Of a DNA stretch of 64,000 nt, positions 34,327 through 42,640 are shown piece after piece. The position numbers and the translations under genes are program-made. This stretch comes from Verrucomicrobiota bacterium (GTDB lineage Bacteria > Verrucomicrobiota > Verrucomicrobiia > Chthoniobacterales > Terrimicrobiaceae), in contig JAPLTF010000072.1 in assembly GCA_026398275.1 (NCBI GenBank), positions 62,001-126,000 of the forward strand. The letters run 5' to 3'. The notes beneath the pieces were generated by a model, which did not search any database, was not told the origin of the DNA, and saw nothing but the letters and a program-made list of their open reading frames with translations. Position 1 is the stretch's first letter. The number at the start of each line of letters is the position of its first letter.

Positions 34327-35417
34327 CATGAACTTTCGCGATACGCTCCGTATTCCCTGGCCGCTTCATACATGGCCACCACGTTTTCCGTGGGGGAATT
34401 TTCCTGGAGGCAGTGGGTGGGGGACATGCAATACCCGCCGCCGGGCATCATGACCTCGAGTGTCTCCCGCATGTTCCGGCGCACATCTTCGACCGTGCCG
34501 TAGGCGACCGGACCGGCGGTCGAGATGCAGCCGTGAAAGGTGAGCCGGTCGCCCCACCGGGATTTCAGATAGGCTGGCGACATGTCCGTCGCCTCGGGTT
34601 GGAGAGTATCCACGATGGTGATGCCCAGGTCGATAAACTCGTCAAACGCCCAACTGCTGGACCCGCAGGAATGGATCATCACCGGGATGTTCCAAGCTTG
34701 AGCCAGGTCCAGGATCCTCTTGTGCCGGGGTTTGATGAATTCCCGGTAGGTCGCCATGCTGATGATCGGCCCGCGCTGCGTTCCCAAGTCTTCGCCCATC
34801 CAGAGAAAATCGATCCGCCCCTTCGCGGCATCGAGTTCGCGCTCCAAGCAGGCGATTTGAAAATCGATCCGGCGGTCGAGGAAGCGCTGGATCGGGGAGT
34901 CGGGGTCAATGATTTCCATCATCGCCTGTTCGACCCCCATGAGCATGCCGGAAGAGTTCATGAGATCGCCGATCCCGGCGTGCCCGATATGGATCGCGCG
35001 GTCGGGGTGCTGCCGGCACAATTCCCCGACGACGGAATAATCGAAGTCATCGGGCGAGGGCAGCGGCCAGTTGTCGTAGGCCTCCTCAGTTGCATCCAAG
35101 AGCGGATAGTCGCAAAAATCCCAATACCCGCCCGCCTCGTTTTCAATCCACCTGGTGCGGGTCCCCCACACCGGGTCAACCTTCCGGTCGGGAACATCCG
35201 GGTGGATGGGCTGTCCGGTGTAATTGGTGTAAACACCTCGAAAATCCGTGCCCAGACGGCAGAGCAAGCCCTCGTCGTCCCCGGCGTCCAAACCGTAATG
35301 CTGCTTCAGGCGCACGCGCACTCCGGGGTTGTCCAGATATTGGATGGGAACCCGGTCGGGCTCTTCATGGTGAAAGGCGCGCAGCACGCGCTCGCGGGAG
35401 GTCAGGGTTTTTTTCAT
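34320..35417 (-). CDS. MtaA/URO-D-superfamily protein, probable methyltransferase (second copy)
   Basis: The product is 365 aa from ATG 35417. Like the gene at 10496 it has the Zn-ligand pattern of corrinoid methyltransferases: His-x-Cys in MIHSCGSSSW (near 248) and Cys in SPTHCLQENSPTENV (near 334). It diverges considerably from the first copy, so it is not a recent duplication. It lies 12 bases downstream of the PhyH gene and converges with the symporter. A demethylation or methyl-transfer role on methylated sugars is inferred; URO-D activity in heme synthesis is unlikely given the context. Confidence 0.75.
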   Translation of the reverse strand: MKKTLTSRERVLRAFHHEEPDRVPIQYLDNPGVRVRLKQHYGLDAGDDEGLLCRLGTDFRGVYTNYTGQPIHPDVPDRKVDPVWGTRTRWIENEAGGYWDFCDYPLLDATEEAYDNWPLPSPDDFDYSVVGELCRQHPDRAIHIGHAGIGDLMNSSGMLMGVEQAMMEIIDPDSPIQRFLDRRIDFQIACLERELDAAKGRIDFLWMGEDLGTQRGPIISMATYREFIKPRHKRILDLAQAWNIPVMIHSCGSSSWAFDEFIDLGITIVDTLQPEATDMSPAYLKSRWGDRLTFHGCISTAGPVAYGTVEDVRRNMRETLEVMMPGGGYCMSPTHCLQENSPTENVVAMYEAAREYGAYRESSCQ

Positions 35418-35428
35418 AATCGGGGTGC

Positions 35429-36370
35429 TCAGCAGATGCGGCGGGAGGGTTGAATGTAGCGGTCTTCCCACGGGATCAATTCCAGCGGGAGATTCTCCCA
35501 ATAGTATTTTAAGTCGTCACGGTCCCAGCCCGCGTAGATCTCCTCCCATGTCAGCTCGCAGTGCGGCAGCAACGATTTCTGTTCGACCGGCTCGTCCACC
35601 GGCTGGTAGCGGACATCCAGAGAAAGTCGAATGAGTTCCTTATCCACGCAGCGCAGAGCTTTGTGGATCGTGTAGCTGGGGAACGTGATGATGTCCCCGG
35701 TGGTGTAATCCCCCTCCGCCCAGAGAACCTCTCCCGGACACAGCGGCACGGCAATCCCGCCGGCACCTTTGGATGGCTGGATCGGCAGGTATCCCTGGCG
35801 GTGCGAACCTTTCAGGATCGTGAGACCTCCCATGGATCGCGGGCAGTCGCCCAGCGGAATCCAGCAGGTCCAAGTTCCGGGCGTTCCTTGAATGAGCGGA
35901 AAATCCTGATGCGGCGGGGTCGGGGAGACGACCCGGTGGCCGGTGATCATGCGCGCGATGTGGCGCGGGTGGACGAGGACTTCGCGGCCGAAGAGCGCGC
36001 GGTAAAAATCCAGCAATCTCGGATGGTGGGGAAGCCGGTGCACGGCCTCGAGTCTTTGCGCGTCATCGTAGGCGTCGATGCTCACCCCGATGTCACTGCG
36101 CATGCGTTCGTCGGGCACAAGGTTCAGCGCATCGAGATTAATCCGGCCTCCGAGGGCGTCCTGCCCGGGTTGACGCCAGTGGTGCCTCTCAACCACACCG
36201 AGCATTTCGGCCCGGAGCGCAAGCACCTCGCCGCGCGGCAGGAACCGCTTGAAATACAAAAACCCATCCTCATCAGCGCGGGCTTGCAGGGCAGGCGGAT
36301 CGCCGAGCAATGGCGTGGAATCAAGAAAAGGAACTTTGCGCTCGGGAGGAATCGATGCCGGGCTTGACAT
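35429..36370 (-). CDS. PhyH-type Fe(II)/2-oxoglutarate dioxygenase
   Basis: The 313-aa product shows the dioxygenase facial triad in context: His-x-Asp in PPHQDFPLIQGTP (near 154-156), the distal His in SYTIHKAL (near 235) and Arg in LIRLSLDVRYQ for 2-oxoglutarate. Family enzymes hydroxylate small molecules, lipids or sugars. ATG 36370 is used; longer upstream readings overlap the AraC promoter. It is divergent from the AraC gene with 54 bases between, and followed by the methyltransferase-like gene at 12 bases, forming a two-gene unit. The substrate is unknown. Confidence 0.85.
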   Translation of the reverse strand: MSSPASIPPERKVPFLDSTPLLGDPPALQARADEDGFLYFKRFLPRGEVLALRAEMLGVVERHHWRQPGQDALGGRINLDALNLVPDERMRSDIGVSIDAYDDAQRLEAVHRLPHHPRLLDFYRALFGREVLVHPRHIARMITGHRVVSPTPPHQDFPLIQGTPGTWTCWIPLGDCPRSMGGLTILKGSHRQGYLPIQPSKGAGGIAVPLCPGEVLWAEGDYTTGDIITFPSYTIHKALRCVDKELIRLSLDVRYQPVDEPVEQKSLLPHCELTWEEIYAGWDRDDLKYYWENLPLELIPWEDRYIQPSRRIC

Positions 36371-36424
36371 GCTTCCAACAGAGCACAACCTGCACGGGGA
36401 GCACATAGCACAAACTCTTGTTCC

Positions 36425-37318
36425 ATGGATAAATCTCTCAGAAAGCGAACCCTCCAAACCCTGCGGGGAAGCCCGGTGGTCGTTCTGGCAAACTGGTTTC
36501 AGTTTGCTCCCTCGGAACGGCATCGCAACAAGTGTGTCGAGAGCCGCATGTTTCTCTGGTGCCGTTCGGGGAGCGGGATCGTCAGGGTCAACGGAATCGA
36601 GTCGTCCTTTTCATCGGGGGACTGGGTCCTGCTGCCCTGGCGGCATGATATCGCCTACATCGCCGACGCGAGGTCCCCGTTTTTTGTCGGTGGAATCCAT
36701 ATCATTCCCTCTCACTCGAAAAAGCTGCCCGTGGTCTTCCGGGTCGCGCACAACCGGGCCGACGACCTGGCGGGTCAGCCGGGCAGGAGCGATGCCGGAT
36801 GGCCGGGCATGGAGGGCACCGTTCGCGGGCGGTTCGCGGGAGGAAACGACAGCATGGCATTGCTCGCGGCTTTCATCGTTGAGAAGTTCCAGCACTCCCG
36901 ACCGGAGCGAGGGCTGATGCAGAACCTCGCGGCGTTGCTCATTACGGAGCTTTCTTTCGCCGTCGGCGCAGCCCCGACCGGCGCGAAGCCGAAACCGGGC
37001 ACCCTGCACCGGATGCAGGAGTATGTGCGCGCCCATCCGGATCGGAGAATCAGTATTCTGGACCTGGCCAATCTGGCAAAATGCAGCACGGCGAGTGTGC
37101 ATCGGCAATTTCAAGCTTGCGAATCCCTCTCCCCCCGGCGCTGGATCGCCCGCCAGCGGATCGAGCTCGCAGCCACCCTGCTTCGCACCACCACCCTTAC
37201 GGTGCGGGAGGTGGGCGAACGGGTCGGCCTGGACGACCCCTTCCACTTTTCCAGATATTTTAAGAAAGAGACCGGCGAGTCGCCGGCTGTTTACCGGAAG
37301 GGGCGGGGATTTTTTTGA
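36425..37318 (+). CDS. AraC-family transcriptional regulator
   Basis: The 297-aa product has an N-terminal cupin-like region (RMFLWCRSGSGIVRVNGIESS) and a C-terminal double HTH (ILDLANLAKCSTASVHRQF; second: VREVGERVGLDDPFHFSRYF). It is divergent from the PhyH/methyltransferase pair and probably regulates that unit. It converges with the GH35 gene. A Pro/Lys-rich linker lies between the domains. Confidence 0.88.
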   Translation: MDKSLRKRTLQTLRGSPVVVLANWFQFAPSERHRNKCVESRMFLWCRSGSGIVRVNGIESSFSSGDWVLLPWRHDIAYIADARSPFFVGGIHIIPSHSKKLPVVFRVAHNRADDLAGQPGRSDAGWPGMEGTVRGRFAGGNDSMALLAAFIVEKFQHSRPERGLMQNLAALLITELSFAVGAAPTGAKPKPGTLHRMQEYVRAHPDRRISILDLANLAKCSTASVHRQFQACESLSPRRWIARQRIELAATLLRTTTLTVREVGERVGLDDPFHFSRYFKKETGESPAVYRKGRGFF

Positions 37319-37460
37319 AACCTGGATTGCTGGACCGCCCCGGAAATTGCATGACCAGGGGATTGGAATGGGCAGACTGACCGCCTTTCCCATCCATTGA
37401 ATGAGCTTTATCTTCTGCGGAGAAGACGGGCCGCAACTGGACTGGTGGCAGTTCGAGTCG

Positions 37461-40337
37461 TCACGGCAGCCGGATTTCCGCGGCGTATTCGGGAACAAGA
37501 GTGACGGACTTGATCTCCGCCGGTTCGTTCGCATTGCCGGTCGGTCGGAAGGCGATCCCGTCGAAAACAATCTTATCGGCATTGGTCTTCCAAGGGACGA
37601 CACGCAGGAACAGCCCGTCGCCGCCGAGCTGCTTGCGCCAGCGCTTCAAGCCGATCTCCCATGGCAGCCCATTGTTGAAGTTGTCGGTGACCAGATGGCT
37701 GTCGAGGAAAGCCCAACCCCGGTCACCGGCGTAGTCCACCCTCAGGAAAATGTCATTCAACTGGTCGAACTCCTTTCGCGGAACCTTGACCACAAGCTGA
37801 CCCTTCTGGGGCTTCACGATGTCCGCCTTGATCTCCCGCTTGGGCAGGGTGAGCGCGTAGCGGGCGAAGGCACCATCCTTCTGCGGTGCGAGCGGACTGC
37901 CCGGCCCGCGCAATGCACCGGCGGGTGGGGGATAGACGGCAAAACTCAGTTCGTTGTTGCCGACGGCCGAGACGCGCAGCAGGTCGCCATCCGCCAGGAT
38001 GTCGTTATCCGATACCACCAGGCGCTGACCGCCCCAGAGTTTGTCGGATTTCAGCGCATTCACCGCCTGCTGGCGCGTGAGGGTCAGCACGGAGAACGGT
38101 TTCCCTCCGACGGGTGTGACTTCGAAGATCGCGCTGGTGCCCGGTTCTGGCACGGGAATCCTCACCAAGCCTTCGTCCTTGGCCGGCGCGGTCCCGGTGG
38201 TCGCCGCGACGGACGATGCCTCGAACGCGTATTCCGCGCTCATTCCCACCGGCGCGAAAAAGACCCACGTGCGGTGCCCATCGTTGTCGAGGCGGGCGAG
38301 CAATTGCGCGGTCGCGTATTTCAAGCGCGCGCCATCCATCTCGAGATTGAGCGGGAGGACCGCCATCGCATCCGCTGCCAGGTCCATACCCTTGTCGTCT
38401 GCCGGCACCGTGATCGTTTCGTCTTTGAGCTTCATCTCGATGCGCACACCCTTGCGCGGCGGCATCTTGAGTTTGTCCTGGTAGTTGTTGAGGAAGAGAA
38501 AGCCGCGATTGCCGTCGATCCGCGCCACGTAGCGAAGATTCTTTGTGTCACCGGGTTGCACCGGCTCGCCGGGCCAGACCGTGACCGTCGGTGTGATCAA
38601 TTCGGGAAAGCCGGTCAGGAAGTTCGCCAGCGGCCGGAGGGCGCGGTAAGAATCCCGCAGGCGGCCGAACTCACCGATGGGCGCAAACCAGTCGTAGCTC
38701 ATGATCGGCATCCAGCGGTCGTAATTGAGCGGACCGCGAGTTCCAGACGGGTTGGTGCCCCCATGGTAGATATACATGCAGAACATGCTTCCCCCGCAGG
38801 CCGCGCGGGTCAGCAGGGTCACCTCCGCACTCTCCGGAGGAACGATCGGGCGCCATTCCGCCTGGATGGGGCACCCGGCGCCCAGTTCCACGTAGCCGAA
38901 GGGATAACGCCAGAACTCTGGCGGCTGGCCGTAATTGTCGGTAAAGGTCGAGGCCACGGTGGGGGCACCTGCCCCGAGAAACGAATAGACGCCCGAGGTT
39001 GCGAGCAGTTCCCCGAGCGGCACAGGCGCACCGCCCCATCCGGTGGTGGTGAAGAGCGGCGCATCCATGCCCGCCTCTTGCGCCATTTTCTTGAGCCGGA
39101 GCAAATGCCCTTCGTCCTCCGCGGTCGGAAAATGGCCATGCCCGTAGCCGGCCCCGGGGAAAGGGTATTCCCAGATCACCGGAGCGCACCCGAGTTCGTT
39201 CTCCGGCTGAACCGCAATGACGGGGCCGCCGTCCTTAAACATCAGTCCTTTAAGTTGCTCCCCGAGCTTTCCGTAGTAACGCTTGACGTAGGCGAGATAC
39301 GCGGGGTCATTGCTCCGCTCCAGGCCGGGCACGCCAAAGAGCCACTGGGGCAATCCGCCGGCCAACACCTCCGAGTTCACAAAGGGTCCCGGCCGCAGCC
39401 AGACATACATGCCGTGCTTGGCGCACAGCTCGACGAACTTCCGGATGTTGCGGTTGCCGGTGAAATCGAACTGCCCGGGCTCCTTTTCCAGATGGCTCCA
39501 GATGACGTAGAACGAGATGGTGTTGAGGCCGCCGGCTTTCATCTTGAGGATGGATTCCTCCCACGCTTCCTCGTTCGTCCGCGTGGGGTGCATTTCGCCC
39601 GCGACCGGCACGAATGGTTTCCCGCCGATTTCGAGACCCTGGCTGGTCACGACGAACTTGGCCCCCTGCGGATTGACCCCGCCCCAGGTGTTGGGGCCGA
39701 CGGGTTGGATCGCCCGGGGCTGCTGTGCGTCGAGCGTGTAGAGCAACTTTCCCGCCGGCGCGGCGGCCACGCCTTTGGCGGGTTCGGCGCGCACCGAGAT
39801 GTTGTCCAGGCCAGGGGTCGTTCCTTTGGCGGCCCAGAACTGAATAGTGATCTCTGTGCCCGACGGGACTTCGGGAACAACCAACACCGCCCGATTTCCT
39901 GGAACGAATTCTTTCACCGCAAGCGGAGTGTTATTCTCCCCAAGAATAGCGACGCCAAGGATTACATCCGGCCCCCACGTTGGCAAAACATCGCATTCCA
40001 AAACCACATCGGCTGTCTCGTTGAGCCTGCCTACCACCTGCTGTAGAAACCCCAATGGCGAGACATTGCAGACCGGCTTATACGGCCCGCTCCGCACGTC
40101 CACGGCATACGTGGCGTCGATGGATTTCTGAGGATCCATTGGGATTGACGTCCAGCCGTGGGGCATACCGCTGCGCCAGCCGTTGGCATCCTCAGCTCCC
40201 AGACCGGATACATCGCTAAAGTCTCCGTTTGTCACGGCGAGATCGTTCTTAGTTTGCGCGGCCGCATTGGCGGCGTAACTGAACATGATCGCAACGGTCA
40301 AAACAGCAGCTTGCGCCAAAGGGCTAAGTTTTTTCAT
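37461..40337 (-). CDS. GH35 beta-galactosidase with N-terminal jelly-roll module
   Basis: From ATG 40337 the product is 958 aa. A signal peptide (VLTVAIMFSYAANAAAQ) is followed by the shared ~160-residue module (VTNGDFSDVSGLGA, ITIQFWAAKG) and then a GH35 barrel: AGGLPQWLFG (near 328), the acid/base Glu in QPENELG (near 379), the nucleophile region CPIQAEWRP and the GGTNPSGTRG signature. Such enzymes remove terminal beta-galactose outside the cytoplasm. The frame continues to ATG 40442, which lies in a 23-bp tandem repeat; by comparison with the gene at 32196 (MKKLNLSARA/MKKLSPLAQA) 40337 is the ancestral start. Last gene of the leftward run. Confidence 0.9.
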   Translation of the reverse strand: MKKLSPLAQAAVLTVAIMFSYAANAAAQTKNDLAVTNGDFSDVSGLGAEDANGWRSGMPHGWTSIPMDPQKSIDATYAVDVRSGPYKPVCNVSPLGFLQQVVGRLNETADVVLECDVLPTWGPDVILGVAILGENNTPLAVKEFVPGNRAVLVVPEVPSGTEITIQFWAAKGTTPGLDNISVRAEPAKGVAAAPAGKLLYTLDAQQPRAIQPVGPNTWGGVNPQGAKFVVTSQGLEIGGKPFVPVAGEMHPTRTNEEAWEESILKMKAGGLNTISFYVIWSHLEKEPGQFDFTGNRNIRKFVELCAKHGMYVWLRPGPFVNSEVLAGGLPQWLFGVPGLERSNDPAYLAYVKRYYGKLGEQLKGLMFKDGGPVIAVQPENELGCAPVIWEYPFPGAGYGHGHFPTAEDEGHLLRLKKMAQEAGMDAPLFTTTGWGGAPVPLGELLATSGVYSFLGAGAPTVASTFTDNYGQPPEFWRYPFGYVELGAGCPIQAEWRPIVPPESAEVTLLTRAACGGSMFCMYIYHGGTNPSGTRGPLNYDRWMPIMSYDWFAPIGEFGRLRDSYRALRPLANFLTGFPELITPTVTVWPGEPVQPGDTKNLRYVARIDGNRGFLFLNNYQDKLKMPPRKGVRIEMKLKDETITVPADDKGMDLAADAMAVLPLNLEMDGARLKYATAQLLARLDNDGHRTWVFFAPVGMSAEYAFEASSVAATTGTAPAKDEGLVRIPVPEPGTSAIFEVTPVGGKPFSVLTLTRQQAVNALKSDKLWGGQRLVVSDNDILADGDLLRVSAVGNNELSFAVYPPPAGALRGPGSPLAPQKDGAFARYALTLPKREIKADIVKPQKGQLVVKVPRKEFDQLNDIFLRVDYAGDRGWAFLDSHLVTDNFNNGLPWEIGLKRWRKQLGGDGLFLRVVPWKTNADKIVFDGIAFRPTGNANEPAEIKSVTLVPEYAAEIRLP

Positions 40338-40419
40338 TCCCATTTGGCCCGATACCCTGAAGTCTGCTTCGGCTTTGCGGGTGAAGGGACCGCGTCCCCG
40401 TGGTCCGAGGCTTTTCACG

Positions 40420-40488
40420 AGGTTCTTTATTTGTTTTTTCATAGGTTCTTTATTTGTTGTTTTATAGGTTCTTTATTTGTTGTTTTAT
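40420..40488. repeat. Three 23-bp tandem repeats upstream of the GH35 gene
   Basis: AGGTTCTTTATTTGTTGTTTTAT repeats at 40443-40465 and 40466-40488 without mismatch, and a third copy at 40420-40442 differs in two bases and one shift. On the minus strand the unit reads ATAAAACAACAAATAAAGAACCT, and the first copy has ATG in place of ATA. It resembles the start region of the free module gene at 32196 (ATGAAACAACTAATGAAAAA), so the array may have grown from a duplicated start region. Confidence 0.75.
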
Positions 40489-40521
40489 AGGCTATAATTT
40501 CAGCTGGCTCAACTCAAAGTA

Positions 40522-40572
40522 TTCATAGTATCAAACAAATGTAGTGTTCACGTTTTATGTTATTAAACAAAT
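40522..40572. promoter_or_regulatory. Two 19-bp direct repeats in the GH42/GH35 gap
   Basis: TTCATAGTATCAAACAAAT (40522-40540) and TTTATGTTATTAAACAAAT (40554-40572) match at 14 of 19 positions, 32 bases (about three turns) centre to centre. Direct repeats with helical phasing are typical of AraC-type operators. They lie upstream of the 23-bp repeats and the GH35 gene, and just after the GH42 stop. Confidence 0.5.
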
Positions 40573-40608
40573 CGTAGAGGTGACTGATCGCCGCCGATTC
40601 GTTTGCGT

Positions 40609-42618
40609 TCACCATGGCAATATCTTCACGCCAAAGCCTTCGATCTTTTCGGGTGCGCCGCGGGCGGGTTGAAACTGCGCCGCCGTTGCGCGCGTGTTCA
40701 CCACAACGCAGCCGGCGGGTTTGCCATCGCCCGTCACGCGGGGCGCGATGATCACGCCCGCATCGGCCGTGGGCCCGGTTTCCGGCGCCAAAGTTTTGAG
40801 GAAGTCGCGCAGCCACCTGTCTTCCGGCTGGGTCCCAAGCAGAATGACCCGCCCCTTGCCGATGGGACATTCCACGATTGCGGCATAACCATCCAGGGGA
40901 CCGCCGGAATACCTGGCAAGAACCCGCTGCGTTGCGCTCGTTTCATAAGCATCGCACCACCACTGACAGCTCACGATTTCTTTTTCCGTCGCCAAACGGG
41001 TCACGCCACCGGGCGGCGAGCGATGGCGGACATGAATGCCCAGCCACTTCTCAAAATCCGCGCCGTAGCAGGCATCGCGGTGCGCCGTCGCCTCGGTCGT
41101 GCGGCACGCGGAAAGCGGCCCCAGGACCCAGGTGCCGCCCTGTTCGACATAACTCTTCATCGACTTTAGCGTCGCGGCGTCAAGTGCCGGAAAATACGGC
41201 GAGAAAATCGTTTGGTATCCGTCCACCGACGCGCCGGGCATGATGACATCGCGGGAGATACCGCACTCCGCAAGCATCCGGTGAAACGCGGTGATGGCCG
41301 CATCGTAGCTGAAGCCGGCGGCGATGGGACTCACGTTAAACTGCCATTGCGAAGGGAGGCCGTAGGTGAGCGCCACCTTGGCCGGAGCGGGTTTGGTGGC
41401 GCGCAGCCAGGCGGCATTTGTTTTCAGCTCGGCGGCGGCGCGGCGGATTTCCGGCGTATTGGCGCATTCATCGCCCCAGGGATAAAGCAGGCTCCCATGC
41501 TCCAGTTCCTGTCCGGCCCAATGCGCGCGCCAGAGCCAGAAACTGACGGCGTCTCCACCAAGCGCATAGGTGAGCCACATTTTCGCGCGCAGCGCACCGG
41601 GGAAATTTGCCCAATCGCTTGCGTTGTCCACCGCCGTCCCCGCGCTATGAGTCGAGGCGGTTTCCGCGAGCCAGAACGGTTTTTTGAGCGGACGCATCCA
41701 GTCGGCCTCAAACGCGTAGCGCATCAGATCATTCGGCCCGGCATAACTGTCCGTGCCGACGAGATCGAGGTCGCGAAACAAGTCGGCGTAATCAATCTGT
41801 TGGTAGGCGGGATTGTGAGCGTTCGTGCTCAGGCCCTTTTTCGTGTGCCGCCGCAACGCTCTTGCCTGGGCGTCACAGAAAGCCACATAGCTGTCGCTCA
41901 TGAAATGCCGGTAGGCGGCGACGAGCGAAGGATGATGCCCGGCACCGACACGCTGCGGATTGGGCAGCGGCACTTGATCGAACGATTGGTATTCCTGACT
42001 CCAAAGCACGGTGAGCCAGGCGGCATTGAGGTTTTCAATCGTGCCAAAATGATTCTTCAGCCACCCGCGAAACGCCTTTTGACAGTTCGCGCAATAACAA
42101 TCCTCCCACAGCTCATTGTCGATTTGCCAGGCGATCACGCCGGGTTCGCGGCCAAACTCCTCGCCCATTTTATCCGCGATGCGCACCGCGTAAGAAAGAT
42201 ATGTCGGTGAGTTCGGGCAATACTGCCGTCGCCCGCCGTGGCCGATGGTCTGGCCGAAAGCGTTCACGCGGAGAATGTCGGGATGCGCCTCGCTCAACCA
42301 AACCGGCGGCGTGGCCGTGGGCGTGCACAGCTGGACCGCAATACCCGCGTCGGAAAACTGTTTCACCGCCGCATGAAGCCAGGCAAAGTTGAAGTCGCCG
42401 TCCTTCGTCTCCATGCGCGACCACGCGAACTCACCAAAGCGCACGAGATTCACCCCCATATCGCGCATCAGGGCGATATCATCGGGCATCTGATCGCCCG
42501 CCACTTCGGGGTAATACGACACCCCCACATAGGGAGGCTCGGGTTGAGCGGACGCAGCACGAACAATTGTGGGTGTGAGTAGGAGAGCAGATAAGATCAA
42601 GGTTTTCATGAGCATCAT
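40609..42618 (-). CDS. Secreted GH42-like beta-galactosidase
   Basis: The 669-aa product has an N-terminal signal peptide (LILSALLLTPTIVRAASA), uncommon for GH42, which is usually cytoplasmic. The barrel shows GVSYYPEVAGDQMPDD, the acid/base Glu in AWQIDNELWED (near residue 168), a Cys-rich CYCANC Zn-type cluster, and the nucleophile Glu in WLAETAST (near 318). Then follow a trimerisation domain and a beta tail ending GVKILPW. GH42 enzymes release beta-galactose or alpha-arabinopyranose. It is followed 23 bases upstream by the sulfatase gene, in the same direction. Confidence 0.88.
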   Translation of the reverse strand: MMLMKTLILSALLLTPTIVRAASAQPEPPYVGVSYYPEVAGDQMPDDIALMRDMGVNLVRFGEFAWSRMETKDGDFNFAWLHAAVKQFSDAGIAVQLCTPTATPPVWLSEAHPDILRVNAFGQTIGHGGRRQYCPNSPTYLSYAVRIADKMGEEFGREPGVIAWQIDNELWEDCYCANCQKAFRGWLKNHFGTIENLNAAWLTVLWSQEYQSFDQVPLPNPQRVGAGHHPSLVAAYRHFMSDSYVAFCDAQARALRRHTKKGLSTNAHNPAYQQIDYADLFRDLDLVGTDSYAGPNDLMRYAFEADWMRPLKKPFWLAETASTHSAGTAVDNASDWANFPGALRAKMWLTYALGGDAVSFWLWRAHWAGQELEHGSLLYPWGDECANTPEIRRAAAELKTNAAWLRATKPAPAKVALTYGLPSQWQFNVSPIAAGFSYDAAITAFHRMLAECGISRDVIMPGASVDGYQTIFSPYFPALDAATLKSMKSYVEQGGTWVLGPLSACRTTEATAHRDACYGADFEKWLGIHVRHRSPPGGVTRLATEKEIVSCQWWCDAYETSATQRVLARYSGGPLDGYAAIVECPIGKGRVILLGTQPEDRWLRDFLKTLAPETGPTADAGVIIAPRVTGDGKPAGCVVVNTRATAAQFQPARGAPEKIEGFGVKILPW

Positions 42619-42640
42619 AAGAATGCAGAGAGCTTGTGTT

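Noticed and set aside
37401-40046. Long plus-strand open frame opposite the GH35 gene
   Set aside because: It lies antisense to a gene with clear GH35 motifs and has no domain of its own; high GC codon bias creates such frames.
40420-40488. CRISPR array
   Set aside because: The repeats are tandem with no spacers between them and no cas genes lie in the window.
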